Part shown: one piece after another, positions 7,974 to 16,718 of the stretch | Position numbering within the stretch: position 1 is the stretch's first letter | Layout: every line of letters begins with the position of its first letter | DNA from: Mesorhizobium sp. | GTDB lineage: Bacteria; Pseudomonadota; Alphaproteobacteria; Rhizobiales; Rhizobiaceae | Direction: 5' to 3' | Length of the DNA: 64,000 nt | Assembly: GCF_004962245.1 (NCBI RefSeq) | Contig: NZ_SUHQ01000014.1 | Location: 1-64,000, forward strand | Position numbers and translations under genes: made by a program | The notes under the pieces: model-generated | The model's database searches: none | What the model was told of the DNA's origin: nothing | The model's input: only the letters and a program-made list of their open reading frames with translations

Positions 7974-10119
7974 CGGCGAATGTCAAGCGCCGGCCTTCAC
8001 GGCGCCGCTGCAAGAGGCTGATCGTGGCGCGGCGCGCGGCTTCCAGGAAACGGTCCCAGCGGCTCGGATTGTGGACCACGTCGGCGCGGTAGAAGGACGG
8101 GCACAGCACTGCTGCATCGGCGACCTCGCCGCAATTGCCGCAGCCGACGCAGCTCTGGTCGATATGCGCCACCGGATCGTCACGCAGCGGGTCGTCGAGC
8201 GACTTGACCGACAGCGACGGGCAGCCGGAAAGCCGCATGCAGGCGTGATCGCCGGTGCAGATATCCTCGTCGACGCCGAACTTGGGCTTGACCACCCGCT
8301 CGCCGCCCTTGATCGCCTTGTCGACCAGCGGCTTCTCGCGACGCTGCCGGTTGAGCATGCATTCCGACGAGGCGACGATGACCTTCGGCCCCTTCTCCTC
8401 CGTCGTCAGCGCCTCGCGCAGCGTGGCTTGCATCTTGGTGACATCGTAGGTGCGGTCGATGTGGCGCAGCCATTTGACGCCCATGCCCTTCACCGCCTCG
8501 GTGATCGGGTGCTTCGTCGACTTGGTCTTGTTGCCGGCGCGAGACGAGAGGATGTCCTGACCGCCGGTGGCGGCCGAGTAAAAGTTATCGACGATGACGA
8601 TGACACCGTCGTTCTTGTTGAACACCGCGTTGCCGATCGACGAGGTCAGGCCGTTGTGCCAGAAGCCGCCGTCGCCGACGAAGGAGATCGAGCGGCGCTT
8701 GGCATCCGGCGAATTGAAGGCCGAGGCGGAGGCCGGCCCGAGCCCGTAACCCATGGTGGTGGCGCCGAGCTCGAAAGGCGGCATGATCGAAAACAGATGG
8801 CAGCCGATGTCGGAGGCGATGTGGTGCTTGCCGAGCTCCTGCTCGACCAGCTTGGTGGCGGCGAAGATCGGCCGTTCCGGACAGCCGACGCAGAAGCCGG
8901 GCGGGCGGCCCGGAACGACGTTGACCAGGTCGGCGGTATCTAGCCCGTCGCCGATCTTGTTCGGCGCGCGGACCTCGCTTGGCAGCAGATGCGGGATGGT
9001 GGCGCGCAGGAACGATCCGATGCCGTCGAGCATGACCTGGCCGGTGTATTCGCCGGCCATCGGCAGATGTTCCTTGCCGACGAGCTTGGTGCCGCGCCCG
9101 GCCTTGTGCAGCATCGCGGCAAAGGCCTGCTCGATATAGTTGGGCTGGCCTTCCTCGACCACCAGCACGGCGTCCTTGCCTTCGCAGAAGGACAGGAACT
9201 CGTCATCGACCAGCGGATAGACGGCATTGAGCACATAGAGCGGCACGTCTGTCACACCATAGGTGTCGGCGAGGCCGAGGCGCTGCAGCGCCCGGATGAC
9301 CGAATTGTACATGCCGCCCTGCATGACGATGCCGACCGAGCCGTGCTCGGGACCGAAGAATTCGTTGATCTTGTTGCTGCGGATGAAATCGACCGCGGCC
9401 GGCCAGCGTTTCTGCACCTTTTCCTTCTCATGCAGGAAGGAGGCGGGCGGCAGCACGATGCGGCCGGTGTCGCGGCGCGGCGCGTCGAGCGCATCGGCCA
9501 CTGTCATCGCCGGCCGCTTGTTGTCCTTGGCGATGAAATGGCCATGGACATGGCAGCAGCGGATGCGGACCTGCAGCATGACCGGCGTGTTGGAGACCTC
9601 GGACAGCTCGAAGCCGTCCTCCACCGCCTTGACGATCGACGGCAGGTTCGGCCGCGGGTCGAGCAGCCAGACCTGGCTCTTCATGGCGAAGGCATGGCTG
9701 CGCTCCTGCATGATCGAGGAGCCTTCGCCGTAATCCTCGCCGACGATGATCAGCGCGCCGCCGGTGACGCCGCCGGAAGCGAGATTGGCCAGCGCGTCCG
9801 ACGCGACATTGGTGCCGACCGTCGACTTGAAGGTGGCTGCACCACGGATCGGATAGTGCACCGATGCCGCCAGCATGGCGGTCGCGGTCGCTTCCGAGGC
9901 GCTCGCTTCGAAATGCACGCCGAGTTCGCCCAGAATGTCCTGCGCGTCGGCCAGCACGTCCATCAGATGGCTGATCGGTGCGCCCTGATAGCCGCCGACA
10001 TAGCCGACGCCGCACTGCAGCAGCGCCTTGGTGATGGCGAGGATGCCCTCGCCGGAAAACTCTTCGCCGGCGCCGAGCCTGAGCTTCTCGACTTCCTTGG
10101 TAAAAGACCGTTCGGCCAT
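7966..10119 (-). CDS. 2-oxoacid (indolepyruvate-type) oxidoreductase, alpha subunit
   Basis: The 717-residue TPP enzyme has an N-terminal pyrimidine-binding domain, a TPP motif GDGGFWHN at about 482 ending in VIVIVDN near 511, and a C-terminal ferredoxin-like part. The second cluster motif is complete (C657, C660, C663, C673). The first reads C621-TG-D624-HA-C627 ... C633, with Asp where the second cysteine normally stands, as in the Asp-ligated ferredoxin of Pyrococcus furiosus. The expected reaction is 2-oxoacid + CoA + acceptor to acyl-CoA + CO2. AAGGAG precedes ATG 10119. The MarR gene lies 47 bp upstream and the partner subunit overlaps downstream. Confidence 0.88.
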   Translation of the reverse strand: MAERSFTKEVEKLRLGAGEEFSGEGILAITKALLQCGVGYVGGYQGAPISHLMDVLADAQDILGELGVHFEASASEATATAMLAASVHYPIRGAATFKSTVGTNVASDALANLASGGVTGGALIIVGEDYGEGSSIMQERSHAFAMKSQVWLLDPRPNLPSIVKAVEDGFELSEVSNTPVMLQVRIRCCHVHGHFIAKDNKRPAMTVADALDAPRRDTGRIVLPPASFLHEKEKVQKRWPAAVDFIRSNKINEFFGPEHGSVGIVMQGGMYNSVIRALQRLGLADTYGVTDVPLYVLNAVYPLVDDEFLSFCEGKDAVLVVEEGQPNYIEQAFAAMLHKAGRGTKLVGKEHLPMAGEYTGQVMLDGIGSFLRATIPHLLPSEVRAPNKIGDGLDTADLVNVVPGRPPGFCVGCPERPIFAATKLVEQELGKHHIASDIGCHLFSIMPPFELGATTMGYGLGPASASAFNSPDAKRRSISFVGDGGFWHNGLTSSIGNAVFNKNDGVIVIVDNFYSAATGGQDILSSRAGNKTKSTKHPITEAVKGMGVKWLRHIDRTYDVTKMQATLREALTTEEKGPKVIVASSECMLNRQRREKPLVDKAIKGGERVVKPKFGVDEDICTGDHACMRLSGCPSLSVKSLDDPLRDDPVAHIDQSCVGCGNCGEVADAAVLCPSFYRADVVHNPSRWDRFLEAARRATISLLQRRREGRRLTFADA

Positions 10120-10166
10120 TTTTGGCTCCTTCCGTTACCGCCGAAATCTGGCGGCGCGTGAGATCG

Positions 10167-10646
10167 TCAAATGTCGTGCTTGCGAATGTTCTTCAGCATC
10201 TTCTGCAGTGTGGCGATCAGCGCCGCGTATTCGGCATCGTCGACATCGTCGAACATCGCCTCGAACGCGTCATGCATGGCTGGCCAGGCGCGGGTGAACT
10301 CGGCACGACCCTCGTCGGTCAGGAACACATGGCGGATGCGGCTGTCGGTGACTCCCTGCTCCCGCCGCACAAACCCTTGCCCTTCCAGCGTGTCGAGCGT
10401 CCGGCTCAGCGTGGATTGTTCGATCACGGTATAGACCGAGAGATCGTTGACGGTGACGCCGTCGGTGACCGACAGCACGGCGAGTGTGCGCACCTGCGGA
10501 ATGGTCAGGCCCTGCTTGCGGAAATCGTCGCGCAAGGTGGCGTTGTAGCGGCCCATGATGCGGTTCATCAGATAGGGCGCGAACTGCTGCAGGCCGATCT
10601 GGCCCAAGGTGGAGATGCGCTGGCGCTTTTCAACCTTCTGTTCCAT
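10167..10646 (-). CDS. MarR-family transcriptional regulator (first of two)
   Basis: The 159-residue protein has a winged-helix core (QGLTIPQVRTLAVLSVTDGVTVNDLSVYTVIEQSTLSRTLDTLEGQGFVRR) and the D-x-R wing DSRIRHVFLTDEG typical of MarR dimers. Its ATG overlaps the stop of the upstream FAD oxidoreductase gene by one base (TGATG), so it is made from the catabolic mRNA and probably feeds back on it. MarR proteins in aromatic catabolism usually release DNA on binding the substrate or its CoA ester; the ligand here is unknown. Confidence 0.88.
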   Translation of the reverse strand: MEQKVEKRQRISTLGQIGLQQFAPYLMNRIMGRYNATLRDDFRKQGLTIPQVRTLAVLSVTDGVTVNDLSVYTVIEQSTLSRTLDTLEGQGFVRREQGVTDSRIRHVFLTDEGRAEFTRAWPAMHDAFEAMFDDVDDAEYAALIATLQKMLKNIRKHDI

Positions 10647-12217
10647 CACAGCCTCCCCGCCAGCAGGAAGCCGGAACCGCCGCCAAGCCCGGCGCCCGGA
10701 TGGGTCGAGGCGCCGATATGGTGGAGGCCCTTGACCCCGGTGTCGTGATTGCGGCTCGTCTTGAACGGCCGCCACAGGAACGACTGGTCGATGGTCGAGG
10801 AGCCGCCATAGGGATCGCCGCCGACCAGATTGATGTTCATCGCTTCCAGATCGGCCGGCGAATAGGCGCGGCGTGCAATGACGCTCTCCTTGAACCCGTC
10901 GATATGGCTGGCGAGGATAGCTTCGGCACGGTTCGCATAGGCTTCGCGCAGCGCATCGGTCCAGCGGCCGTCGGCCGGCGTCTCGAGTTTGGCGGCGGCA
11001 TCGCCCTTGATGATGCGTGGCGCCTCGGGCAGCTGCAGCCACAGGATCGCCTTGCCGTCCGGACAGCGCGACGGATCAAGCGCATGCGGCTGGCCGACGC
11101 AGATGGTCGGTACTTCCGGCAGCATGCCGCGCGTGGCTTCGTTGCAGGCTTTCGAGACGCCGTCGAGCCCCGGCGTCAGGTGCAGCAGCGCGACCTTGTC
11201 GAGGCCGTCGCCGCGCCATGCGGGTGGCCTGTCCAAAGCATAGTGGATCTGGAAATTGCCCTTGCCGTAGCGGTATTTTTGCGCTGCTTCGACGTCGGCC
11301 TTCGGAGCCGCGTCACCGAGCAGCCGCTCGTAAAGCTGGGTCGGCGTGACCGAGCAGATCACGCTCTTCTTCGCGGTGACCGTTTCGCCCGACGCCAGCC
11401 GCACGCCGGTTGCACGGCCTCCGCTCTGGATGACGGAGGCTACGTCCGCCTCAGTCCGGATCACGCCGCCGCGTTCCTTGATCAGCGCCTCGAAAGCGGC
11501 CAGCAGGTTTCTGGCGCCGCCCTTGACGATCGGCGCGCCGGCAGCTTCGAGCGCAAAGGCTATAACCCTGGCGATCTGGCCGGAGAACGCATCTTCGGGC
11601 CCGAGGCCGGCATGCAGCACCCAGGGCGCCCATAGCGCGCGGGTGGTTTCGGACTGATAGGTGCTTTCCAGCCAGCCGCGCGCCGGCACCAACGCCTGGC
11701 CGAGAAAGGCGGCGAGATTGCGCGGGCTTCGCCGCCATGCCTCACCGGCGAGGAGCTTTGTCGTTGGGTAGGACCACAGGCTGCCGCCGAGCAGCCCGAA
11801 CAGCAGGCCGGCATTGCGCTCGATCTCCCCGACATCGCTGCCGTGCCGGTCGCCGTCGCCCGCGGCAAGCGCATTGGCCGCCGCAACATTGGCGGCGCGG
11901 TCGGTGCGCAGGATGGCATGGCTGCCGTCCGGCCGCAGCACGCCCGTGGGCGTGCCGGTGTTGCAGAACTCCAGGCCGTGCCGCGCCAGGTCCTTGCCCA
12001 GCGCCGCATAGGCCGGCGAGGTGATGAACAGGACGAAGGTCGTGGCCATCACGTCATGGATGAAGCCGGGCGCGGTGATCTCTTCGGTGCGCATGCAGCC
12101 GCCGATGCGATCGTTGCGCTCGAGCACCAGCACCTTCGCGCCCTTGCCGCCAAGCATCGCCGCGCAGACCAGCGCGTTGATGCCGCTGCCGACGATGATG
12201 TGGTCGGCCGCGTTCAT
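10646..12217 (-). CDS. FAD/NAD(P)-dependent oxidoreductase, phytoene-desaturase-like (paralog A)
   Basis: The 523-residue product begins with an FAD Rossmann motif (HIIVGSGINALVCAAMLGGKGAKVLVLERNDRIGG) and ends with the matching second FAD segment (GLHHIGASTHPGAGLGGGSGF). This is the layout of phytoene desaturase and amine-oxidase-like flavoproteins. The substrate is unknown. A paralog of similar length (13445-15019) lies on the other side of the cyclase gene on the opposite strand. Sandwiched in a catabolic operon with a MarR and a 2-oxoacid oxidoreductase, it likely dehydrogenates or oxidises an intermediate of that pathway. Confidence 0.8.
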   Translation of the reverse strand: MNAADHIIVGSGINALVCAAMLGGKGAKVLVLERNDRIGGCMRTEEITAPGFIHDVMATTFVLFITSPAYAALGKDLARHGLEFCNTGTPTGVLRPDGSHAILRTDRAANVAAANALAAGDGDRHGSDVGEIERNAGLLFGLLGGSLWSYPTTKLLAGEAWRRSPRNLAAFLGQALVPARGWLESTYQSETTRALWAPWVLHAGLGPEDAFSGQIARVIAFALEAAGAPIVKGGARNLLAAFEALIKERGGVIRTEADVASVIQSGGRATGVRLASGETVTAKKSVICSVTPTQLYERLLGDAAPKADVEAAQKYRYGKGNFQIHYALDRPPAWRGDGLDKVALLHLTPGLDGVSKACNEATRGMLPEVPTICVGQPHALDPSRCPDGKAILWLQLPEAPRIIKGDAAAKLETPADGRWTDALREAYANRAEAILASHIDGFKESVIARRAYSPADLEAMNINLVGGDPYGGSSTIDQSFLWRPFKTSRNHDTGVKGLHHIGASTHPGAGLGGGSGFLLAGRL

Positions 12218-12279
12218 CGACGATTGCTCCCGGTCGAAAGGAGGTGGAATTCAATTGCGCGGGTTGGCATTCCTTCGTG

Positions 12280-12433
12280 CCCCCCTCTGTCCTGCCGGAC
12301 ATCTCCCCCACGAGGGGGGAGATCGGACGTCACCACCGCCTTCGCCAATCTCCAACGTCGCAGGAATGAGCCGGGCGCCGAAGCTACCAATCTCCCCCCT
12401 CGTGGGGGAGATGTCCGGCAGGACAGAGGGGGG
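12280..12433. repeat. Composite inverted repeat, copy 2
   Basis: A 154-bp element with near-identical inverted arms, each containing a CTCCCCC/GGGGGAG hairpin and the GTCCTGCCGGACAT block. It fills about half of the 313-bp gap between the cyclase gene and FAD oxidoreductase A. Nothing else is evident in that gap. As a structured RNA it could reduce read-through or stabilise the upstream cyclase mRNA. Confidence 0.9.
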
Positions 12434-12530
12434 CGCCGTAGAGCGGCAGCCTTGCCAAGCTGCCACCCCCTACCCATCACTTCGACATTGCCTGCGAGCA
12501 TGATCTTCTCCCGAAGACCGCCACCTCGTC

Positions 12531-13322
12531 CTATTGCCGTGGCACAAGCGCCAGCGCGCGGATCGGGCTGCCGGTGCCGTGCTCGATCTTGAGCGGTGCC
12601 GCGATCAGGATCGCGCCCTTCGGCGGCAGCCGGTCGAGGTTGCAGAGGCTGGCGAGGCCATAGCGGTTGGCCTTGTGCATCAGGCTGTGCGCCGGGAATG
12701 GCGGCTCCATTCCCCCTGCTTTGCCAGCATCTGTGCCGATCGTCTCACTGCCCCAGCCCTTGATGTCCTTGCTGATCAGGAACTGGATGGCCTCGGCCGT
12801 CGGTCCGGGCGTGTGCGGTCCGGTCTCGTCGGCGTTGAGGAATTCGGCTTCCGAACCGTTGCGCTTGTACCAGTCGGTGCGCATCACCACCCATTCACCG
12901 GCGTTGATAGCGCCGTGCTCGGCTTCCCAGGCCTTGATATGGTCGACGGTGAGCAGGAAGTCATGGTCGGCTGCGGCTTGCTTCGAGCAGTCGATGACAT
13001 TGACCGGGCCAACGAAGTTCTGCGCCGGAATGGTGTCGGTGGCGCCGTCCGGATAATCCTTGCCGGTGATCCAGTGCTGTGGCGCGTCAAAATGCGTGCC
13101 CGAATGCTCGCCGAGCTTCAGCCAGTTCCATGCCCACCACGGTCCATTCTTGTCATAGGCGGAGATCGCGTGGATCTCGACCTTCGGCGTGTCCACCGCC
13201 AATTCCGGCGGCAGCTTGATCAATGGCGTGTCGGGCCCGAGCGGGGCCGTCAGGTCGACCACCTGGATGGCGCCTGAAAGAAGCTGGCCGGCGACCTCGC
13301 CGAGGAGTTGTTGCGTGTCCAT
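12531..13322 (-). CDS. Cyclase-family metal-dependent hydrolase (isatin hydrolase/kynurenine formamidase-like)
   Basis: The 263-residue product carries the metal-binding signature HSGTHFDAPQH (His73, His77, Asp79, His83) of the cyclase superfamily, which includes kynurenine formamidase and isatin hydrolase. A Trp-rich stretch just before it (PWWAWNWLKLG) fits an aromatic substrate. These enzymes hydrolyse amides or cyclic amides with Mn or Zn. The position where I expect the family's conserved Glu, before the NLDRLP motif, reads LASLC, but this alignment is by eye. Context with a 2-oxoacid oxidoreductase and an aminobenzoyl-CoA cluster favours isatin-to-isatinate hydrolysis; this is inference. 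It is first in the minus-strand operon. Confidence 0.82.
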   Translation of the reverse strand: MDTQQLLGEVAGQLLSGAIQVVDLTAPLGPDTPLIKLPPELAVDTPKVEIHAISAYDKNGPWWAWNWLKLGEHSGTHFDAPQHWITGKDYPDGATDTIPAQNFVGPVNVIDCSKQAAADHDFLLTVDHIKAWEAEHGAINAGEWVVMRTDWYKRNGSEAEFLNADETGPHTPGPTAEAIQFLISKDIKGWGSETIGTDAGKAGGMEPPFPAHSLMHKANRYGLASLCNLDRLPPKGAILIAAPLKIEHGTGSPIRALALVPRQ

Positions 13323-13444
13323 GGTCTCTGTTCCCTCTTCTTGGATGGCTCTGAAGGCTCGTTGCGGCCCTTAATATCCTACTAGACGAAAACATATGCA
13401 TCTGCAATTATCTTTAAGCATAAAGGAAATGGGTTGGGTGGGGC
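13323..13444. promoter_or_regulatory. Divergent promoter region of the catabolic locus
   Basis: This 122-bp AT-rich gap separates the two divergent operons (cyclase leftward, FAD oxidoreductase B rightward). It contains CTTTA-AGCA-TAAAG (13412-13425) and TGCA-TC-TGCA (13397-13406) as possible regulator sites. The MarR encoded at 10167-10646 is the obvious candidate to act here. No confident -35/-10 pair was identified. Confidence 0.4.
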
Positions 13445-15019
13445 GTGAGCGAGTTTGACGCCATATTCGTGGGGGCCGGCCACAACAGTCTGGCATGCGC
13501 CGCGCATCTGGCGCTCAAGGGCTGGAAAACCGGGATTTTCGAGTGCAGCGGAGCGATCGGCGGTGCCGTCCAGACAAGCGAATTCACGCTGCCCGGCTTC
13601 CGGCACGATTTCGGCGCGATGAATCTGAGCCTGTTCGCCGGCTCGGCCTTTCACAAGAAATATGCAAATGAATTGAAAGCCCACGGGCTGGAGTTCGCGC
13701 CGGTCGCCGATTGCTTCGCCAGCGTCTTTCCGGACGGAAGCTGGTTCGGCGTCAGCAATGACCTCGAAAAGACCGCTGCCCGGATGGCAGGTTTTTCCGC
13801 GGCCGACGCCGCCACATGGCGCCGGCTGGTCGCGGCTTTCCCGGCGGAAGCCGAGCATCTGTTCCGGCTGCTGGGCTCGCCGATGAGCGGCCGGGCGCTT
13901 GCCGGCACCGCCTGGAACCTGTGGCGCAAGAAGGGCTCCGCCGGCGCGCTCGGCACCGGTCGCCTGCTGCTGTCCTCACCCCGCGCGTGGCTCGAGGAGA
14001 CTTTCGAGTCGCCGCATGTCAGGGCGACGCTCGCGACCTGGGGCATGCATCTCGACTTCGCCCCCGACATCGCCGGCGGCGCGGTGTTCCCCTACCTTGA
14101 GTCGATGGCCAACCAGTGCTTCGGCATGGTGCTCGGCAAGGGCGGCGCCGACACCATTATCCGCGCCTTGTCAGGCATGGTCACCGCTGCCGGCGGCAAG
14201 ATCACCACCGGGGCCGAGGTGGCTGAGATCACCGTTGGCGCCGGCAAGGCGACCGGCGTGCGGCTCGCTTCCGGCGAGACCCATACCGCCACCAAGGCGG
14301 TCATCGCCGGCGTCGCGCCCGGAGCGTTGCCCGGCAGACTGCTGCCTGATGGTTCAGGCGACGCCGGCTTCGACAGTGCGATGAAGAAATACCGTCATGC
14401 GCCGGGCACGATGATGATCCATCTGGCGCTGGACGATCTGCCGGGCTGGAGCGCCGGCGCCGATCTCAGGCAATTCGCCTATGTCCATCTGTCGCCGTCG
14501 CTCGACGCCATGTCGCGGACCTATCAGCAGGCAATGTCGGGTCTGCTGCCGGACGAGCCGGTCCTGGTCGTCGGCCAGCCGACCGCGGTCGATCCGTCGC
14601 GCGCGCCGGTCGGCAAGCACGTTCTGTGGGTGCAGGTGCGCATGCTGCCCGCCGAGATCCTTGGCGATGCGGCGGGCACAATCGCGCCGGCTCACTGGGA
14701 TCAGGTCAAGGAGCGTTACGCCGAGCGCGTTCTCGATATCATCGAGCGCTACGCGCCCGGTCTTCGCCGGAAGATTCTCGGCCGCGCCGTGTTCTCGCCG
14801 CTCGACCTCGAACGCGAGAACCCCAACCTCGTCGGCGGCGACCAGATCTGCGGCAGCCATCATCTGGCGCAGAACTTTCTCTTCCGTCCGGCGCGCGGCT
14901 TTGCCGGCTGGAACACGCCGGTCACGAATTTGCATCTCACAGGGGCTGCAACATGGCCGGGCGCCGGCACTGGTGCTGCCTCGGGCTATATGCTCGCGCA
15001 ACAGCTTGGCGGGAGGTAG
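13445..15019 (+). CDS. FAD/NAD(P)-dependent oxidoreductase, phytoene-desaturase-like (paralog B)
   Basis: This 524-residue flavoprotein has the N-terminal FAD fold AIFVGAGHNSLACAAHLALKG and C-terminal LTGAATWPGAGTGAASGYML, and matches paralog A in domain order and length. The start is GTG 13445 with a purine-rich region upstream; no ATG start precedes the FAD motif. It heads the plus-strand operon and lies 102 bp upstream of the binding-protein gene, so it is probably coordinated with import of its substrate. The reaction is unknown; a dehydrogenation of an imported ring compound is plausible. Confidence 0.8.
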   Translation: MSEFDAIFVGAGHNSLACAAHLALKGWKTGIFECSGAIGGAVQTSEFTLPGFRHDFGAMNLSLFAGSAFHKKYANELKAHGLEFAPVADCFASVFPDGSWFGVSNDLEKTAARMAGFSAADAATWRRLVAAFPAEAEHLFRLLGSPMSGRALAGTAWNLWRKKGSAGALGTGRLLLSSPRAWLEETFESPHVRATLATWGMHLDFAPDIAGGAVFPYLESMANQCFGMVLGKGGADTIIRALSGMVTAAGGKITTGAEVAEITVGAGKATGVRLASGETHTATKAVIAGVAPGALPGRLLPDGSGDAGFDSAMKKYRHAPGTMMIHLALDDLPGWSAGADLRQFAYVHLSPSLDAMSRTYQQAMSGLLPDEPVLVVGQPTAVDPSRAPVGKHVLWVQVRMLPAEILGDAAGTIAPAHWDQVKERYAERVLDIIERYAPGLRRKILGRAVFSPLDLERENPNLVGGDQICGSHHLAQNFLFRPARGFAGWNTPVTNLHLTGAATWPGAGTGAASGYMLAQQLGGR

Positions 15020-15121
15020 GTTTCAAGACACTTGCGAATGGGCAAGGCGCGGTTGCCCAGGGAGCCTGAACCCACAGAACGACAACGACGCCGCGCAGAC
15101 AAAACCAACAGGGGAACGACC

Positions 15122-16648
15122 ATGACAATCAACAGACGAGAATTGCTCGGATATGGCGCAGCAGCGCTTGGCGCCACCGTCATCGGCCTGCCGCAGATAG
15201 CCAAGGCAGCCGGCGAACTGACCATCGCCTACAACGTCAACCTGCCGTCCTGGGACCCGACCACCGGACCCTCGGCGGTCAACCCGACCATCCAGGGCCT
15301 CTACCAGTCGGTGTTCGACCAGTTCATCCCGCAGAAGCCGGACCTGTCCCTTGCGCCGGGCCTGCTGACCGAATGGGGCTGGAACGACGACCGCACCAAG
15401 ATCATGATGACGGTGCGCGACGGCGTCACCTGGCATGACGGCTCGCCATTCACCGCCGAGGACGTGGTGTGGTCGCTGGAGCGCGCCGGCAAGGCCGAGA
15501 CCGGCAACCCGATTCAGTTCGTTTGGTCGAAGGTCGGCAACTTCAAGATCGACGGCAACAAGATCACCGGCGACGTCATCGCCTTCGAGCCAACGCTGTT
15601 CAAATGGATGTCGTTCCTGACCGGCTACATCATGCCGAAGGCCTATTACGAGAAGGTCGGCGCCGAGGGTTTCGAAAAGGCTCCAATCGGCACCGGCCCC
15701 TACATGGTCGACAAGTTCGAGCGCAACGCCTTCCTGCGGCTGAAGGCCAACCCGACCTACTGGGGCGGCAAGCCGGCTTTCGAGAATGTGACGATCAAGT
15801 TCGTCACCGACGCGGCGAGCCGCGTCGCCGAAATCGAGTCGGGTTCCTCGCAAGTGACGCTTGAAATCCCCTATGAGGAATATGATCGCCTGATCGCCAA
15901 GGACGGGCTTGCCGGCTCGTGCAAGAACGTTTCCGACATCGGCATGATCTTCTTCAACGACATCGACGTGATGCTGGACAAGAACGTCCGCCAGGCAGCG
16001 GTGATGGCGGTCGACAAGAAGCTGCTGGTCGATCGGCTGCTGCGCGGCTACGGCCAGCCGATCGATACGCTGGAGACGCCGGAATACGCCGCCTACGATG
16101 CGTCGATAAAGGTCGAGCACAATCCGGAAAAGGCCAAGGAATTGCTCGCCGCCTCCGGCTATTCGCCGGAAAAGCCGGTCAAGTTCACGATACAGACGAC
16201 CAAGGGCTTCAAGCCCAAGGATTACGAGATGGTCCAGGCGATCGTCGGCATGTGGCGCAAGGTCGGCATCGAAGCGACGATCGAGGTCTACGAGATCGCC
16301 AAGCACTACGAACTGCGCGCAGCCGACAAACTGGCGCCGGCCGCCTTCTACAATTGGGGCAACTCCATCGGCGACCCGACCACCTCGACCGGCTTCGCCA
16401 CCTATGGCCCAAGCCCGCATTCGGTGTGGGACAGCCAGGATCTGATCGACATGATCAACCCGCTATGGGGCGAGGCGGACGAGGCCAAGCGCATCGCCGG
16501 CTGGAAGGCTGTCGACAAATACATCGCCGAGCAGGCCTATGTGCTGCCGCTGATCCAGTATGCGCAGCCGATCGTGCATGCCAAGGGCGTCAATGTCGTG
16601 CAGCATGTGTCCGGCGCGCTTTTGCCGGCGCTGATGACTCCGGCCTGA
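15122..16648 (+). CDS. ABC transporter substrate-binding protein, oligopeptide (SBP family 5) type
   Basis: The 508-residue exported protein has an N-terminal RRELLGYGAAALGATVIGLP segment resembling a Tat signal. It is followed by the family-5 fold (SWDPTTGPSAVNPTIQGLYQS; DGVTWHDGSPFTAEDVVWSLER; IGTGPYMVDKFE). The start ATG 15122 follows AGGGGAAC; an upstream in-frame start at 15032 would displace the signal peptide. It delivers a ligand to the permeases encoded next. Family 5 proteins bind peptides but also opines, glycosides and other small molecules. The catabolic neighbours suggest a ring compound or conjugate. Confidence 0.88.
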   Translation: MTINRRELLGYGAAALGATVIGLPQIAKAAGELTIAYNVNLPSWDPTTGPSAVNPTIQGLYQSVFDQFIPQKPDLSLAPGLLTEWGWNDDRTKIMMTVRDGVTWHDGSPFTAEDVVWSLERAGKAETGNPIQFVWSKVGNFKIDGNKITGDVIAFEPTLFKWMSFLTGYIMPKAYYEKVGAEGFEKAPIGTGPYMVDKFERNAFLRLKANPTYWGGKPAFENVTIKFVTDAASRVAEIESGSSQVTLEIPYEEYDRLIAKDGLAGSCKNVSDIGMIFFNDIDVMLDKNVRQAAVMAVDKKLLVDRLLRGYGQPIDTLETPEYAAYDASIKVEHNPEKAKELLAASGYSPEKPVKFTIQTTKGFKPKDYEMVQAIVGMWRKVGIEATIEVYEIAKHYELRAADKLAPAAFYNWGNSIGDPTTSTGFATYGPSPHSVWDSQDLIDMINPLWGEADEAKRIAGWKAVDKYIAEQAYVLPLIQYAQPIVHAKGVNVVQHVSGALLPALMTPA

Positions 16649-16718
16649 TATCGGCCAGGGATTGCCGCGCGCCGTCCGCAATGACGGTGCGCATTTTCCG
16701 CCAGGCGTACGGGCGACC

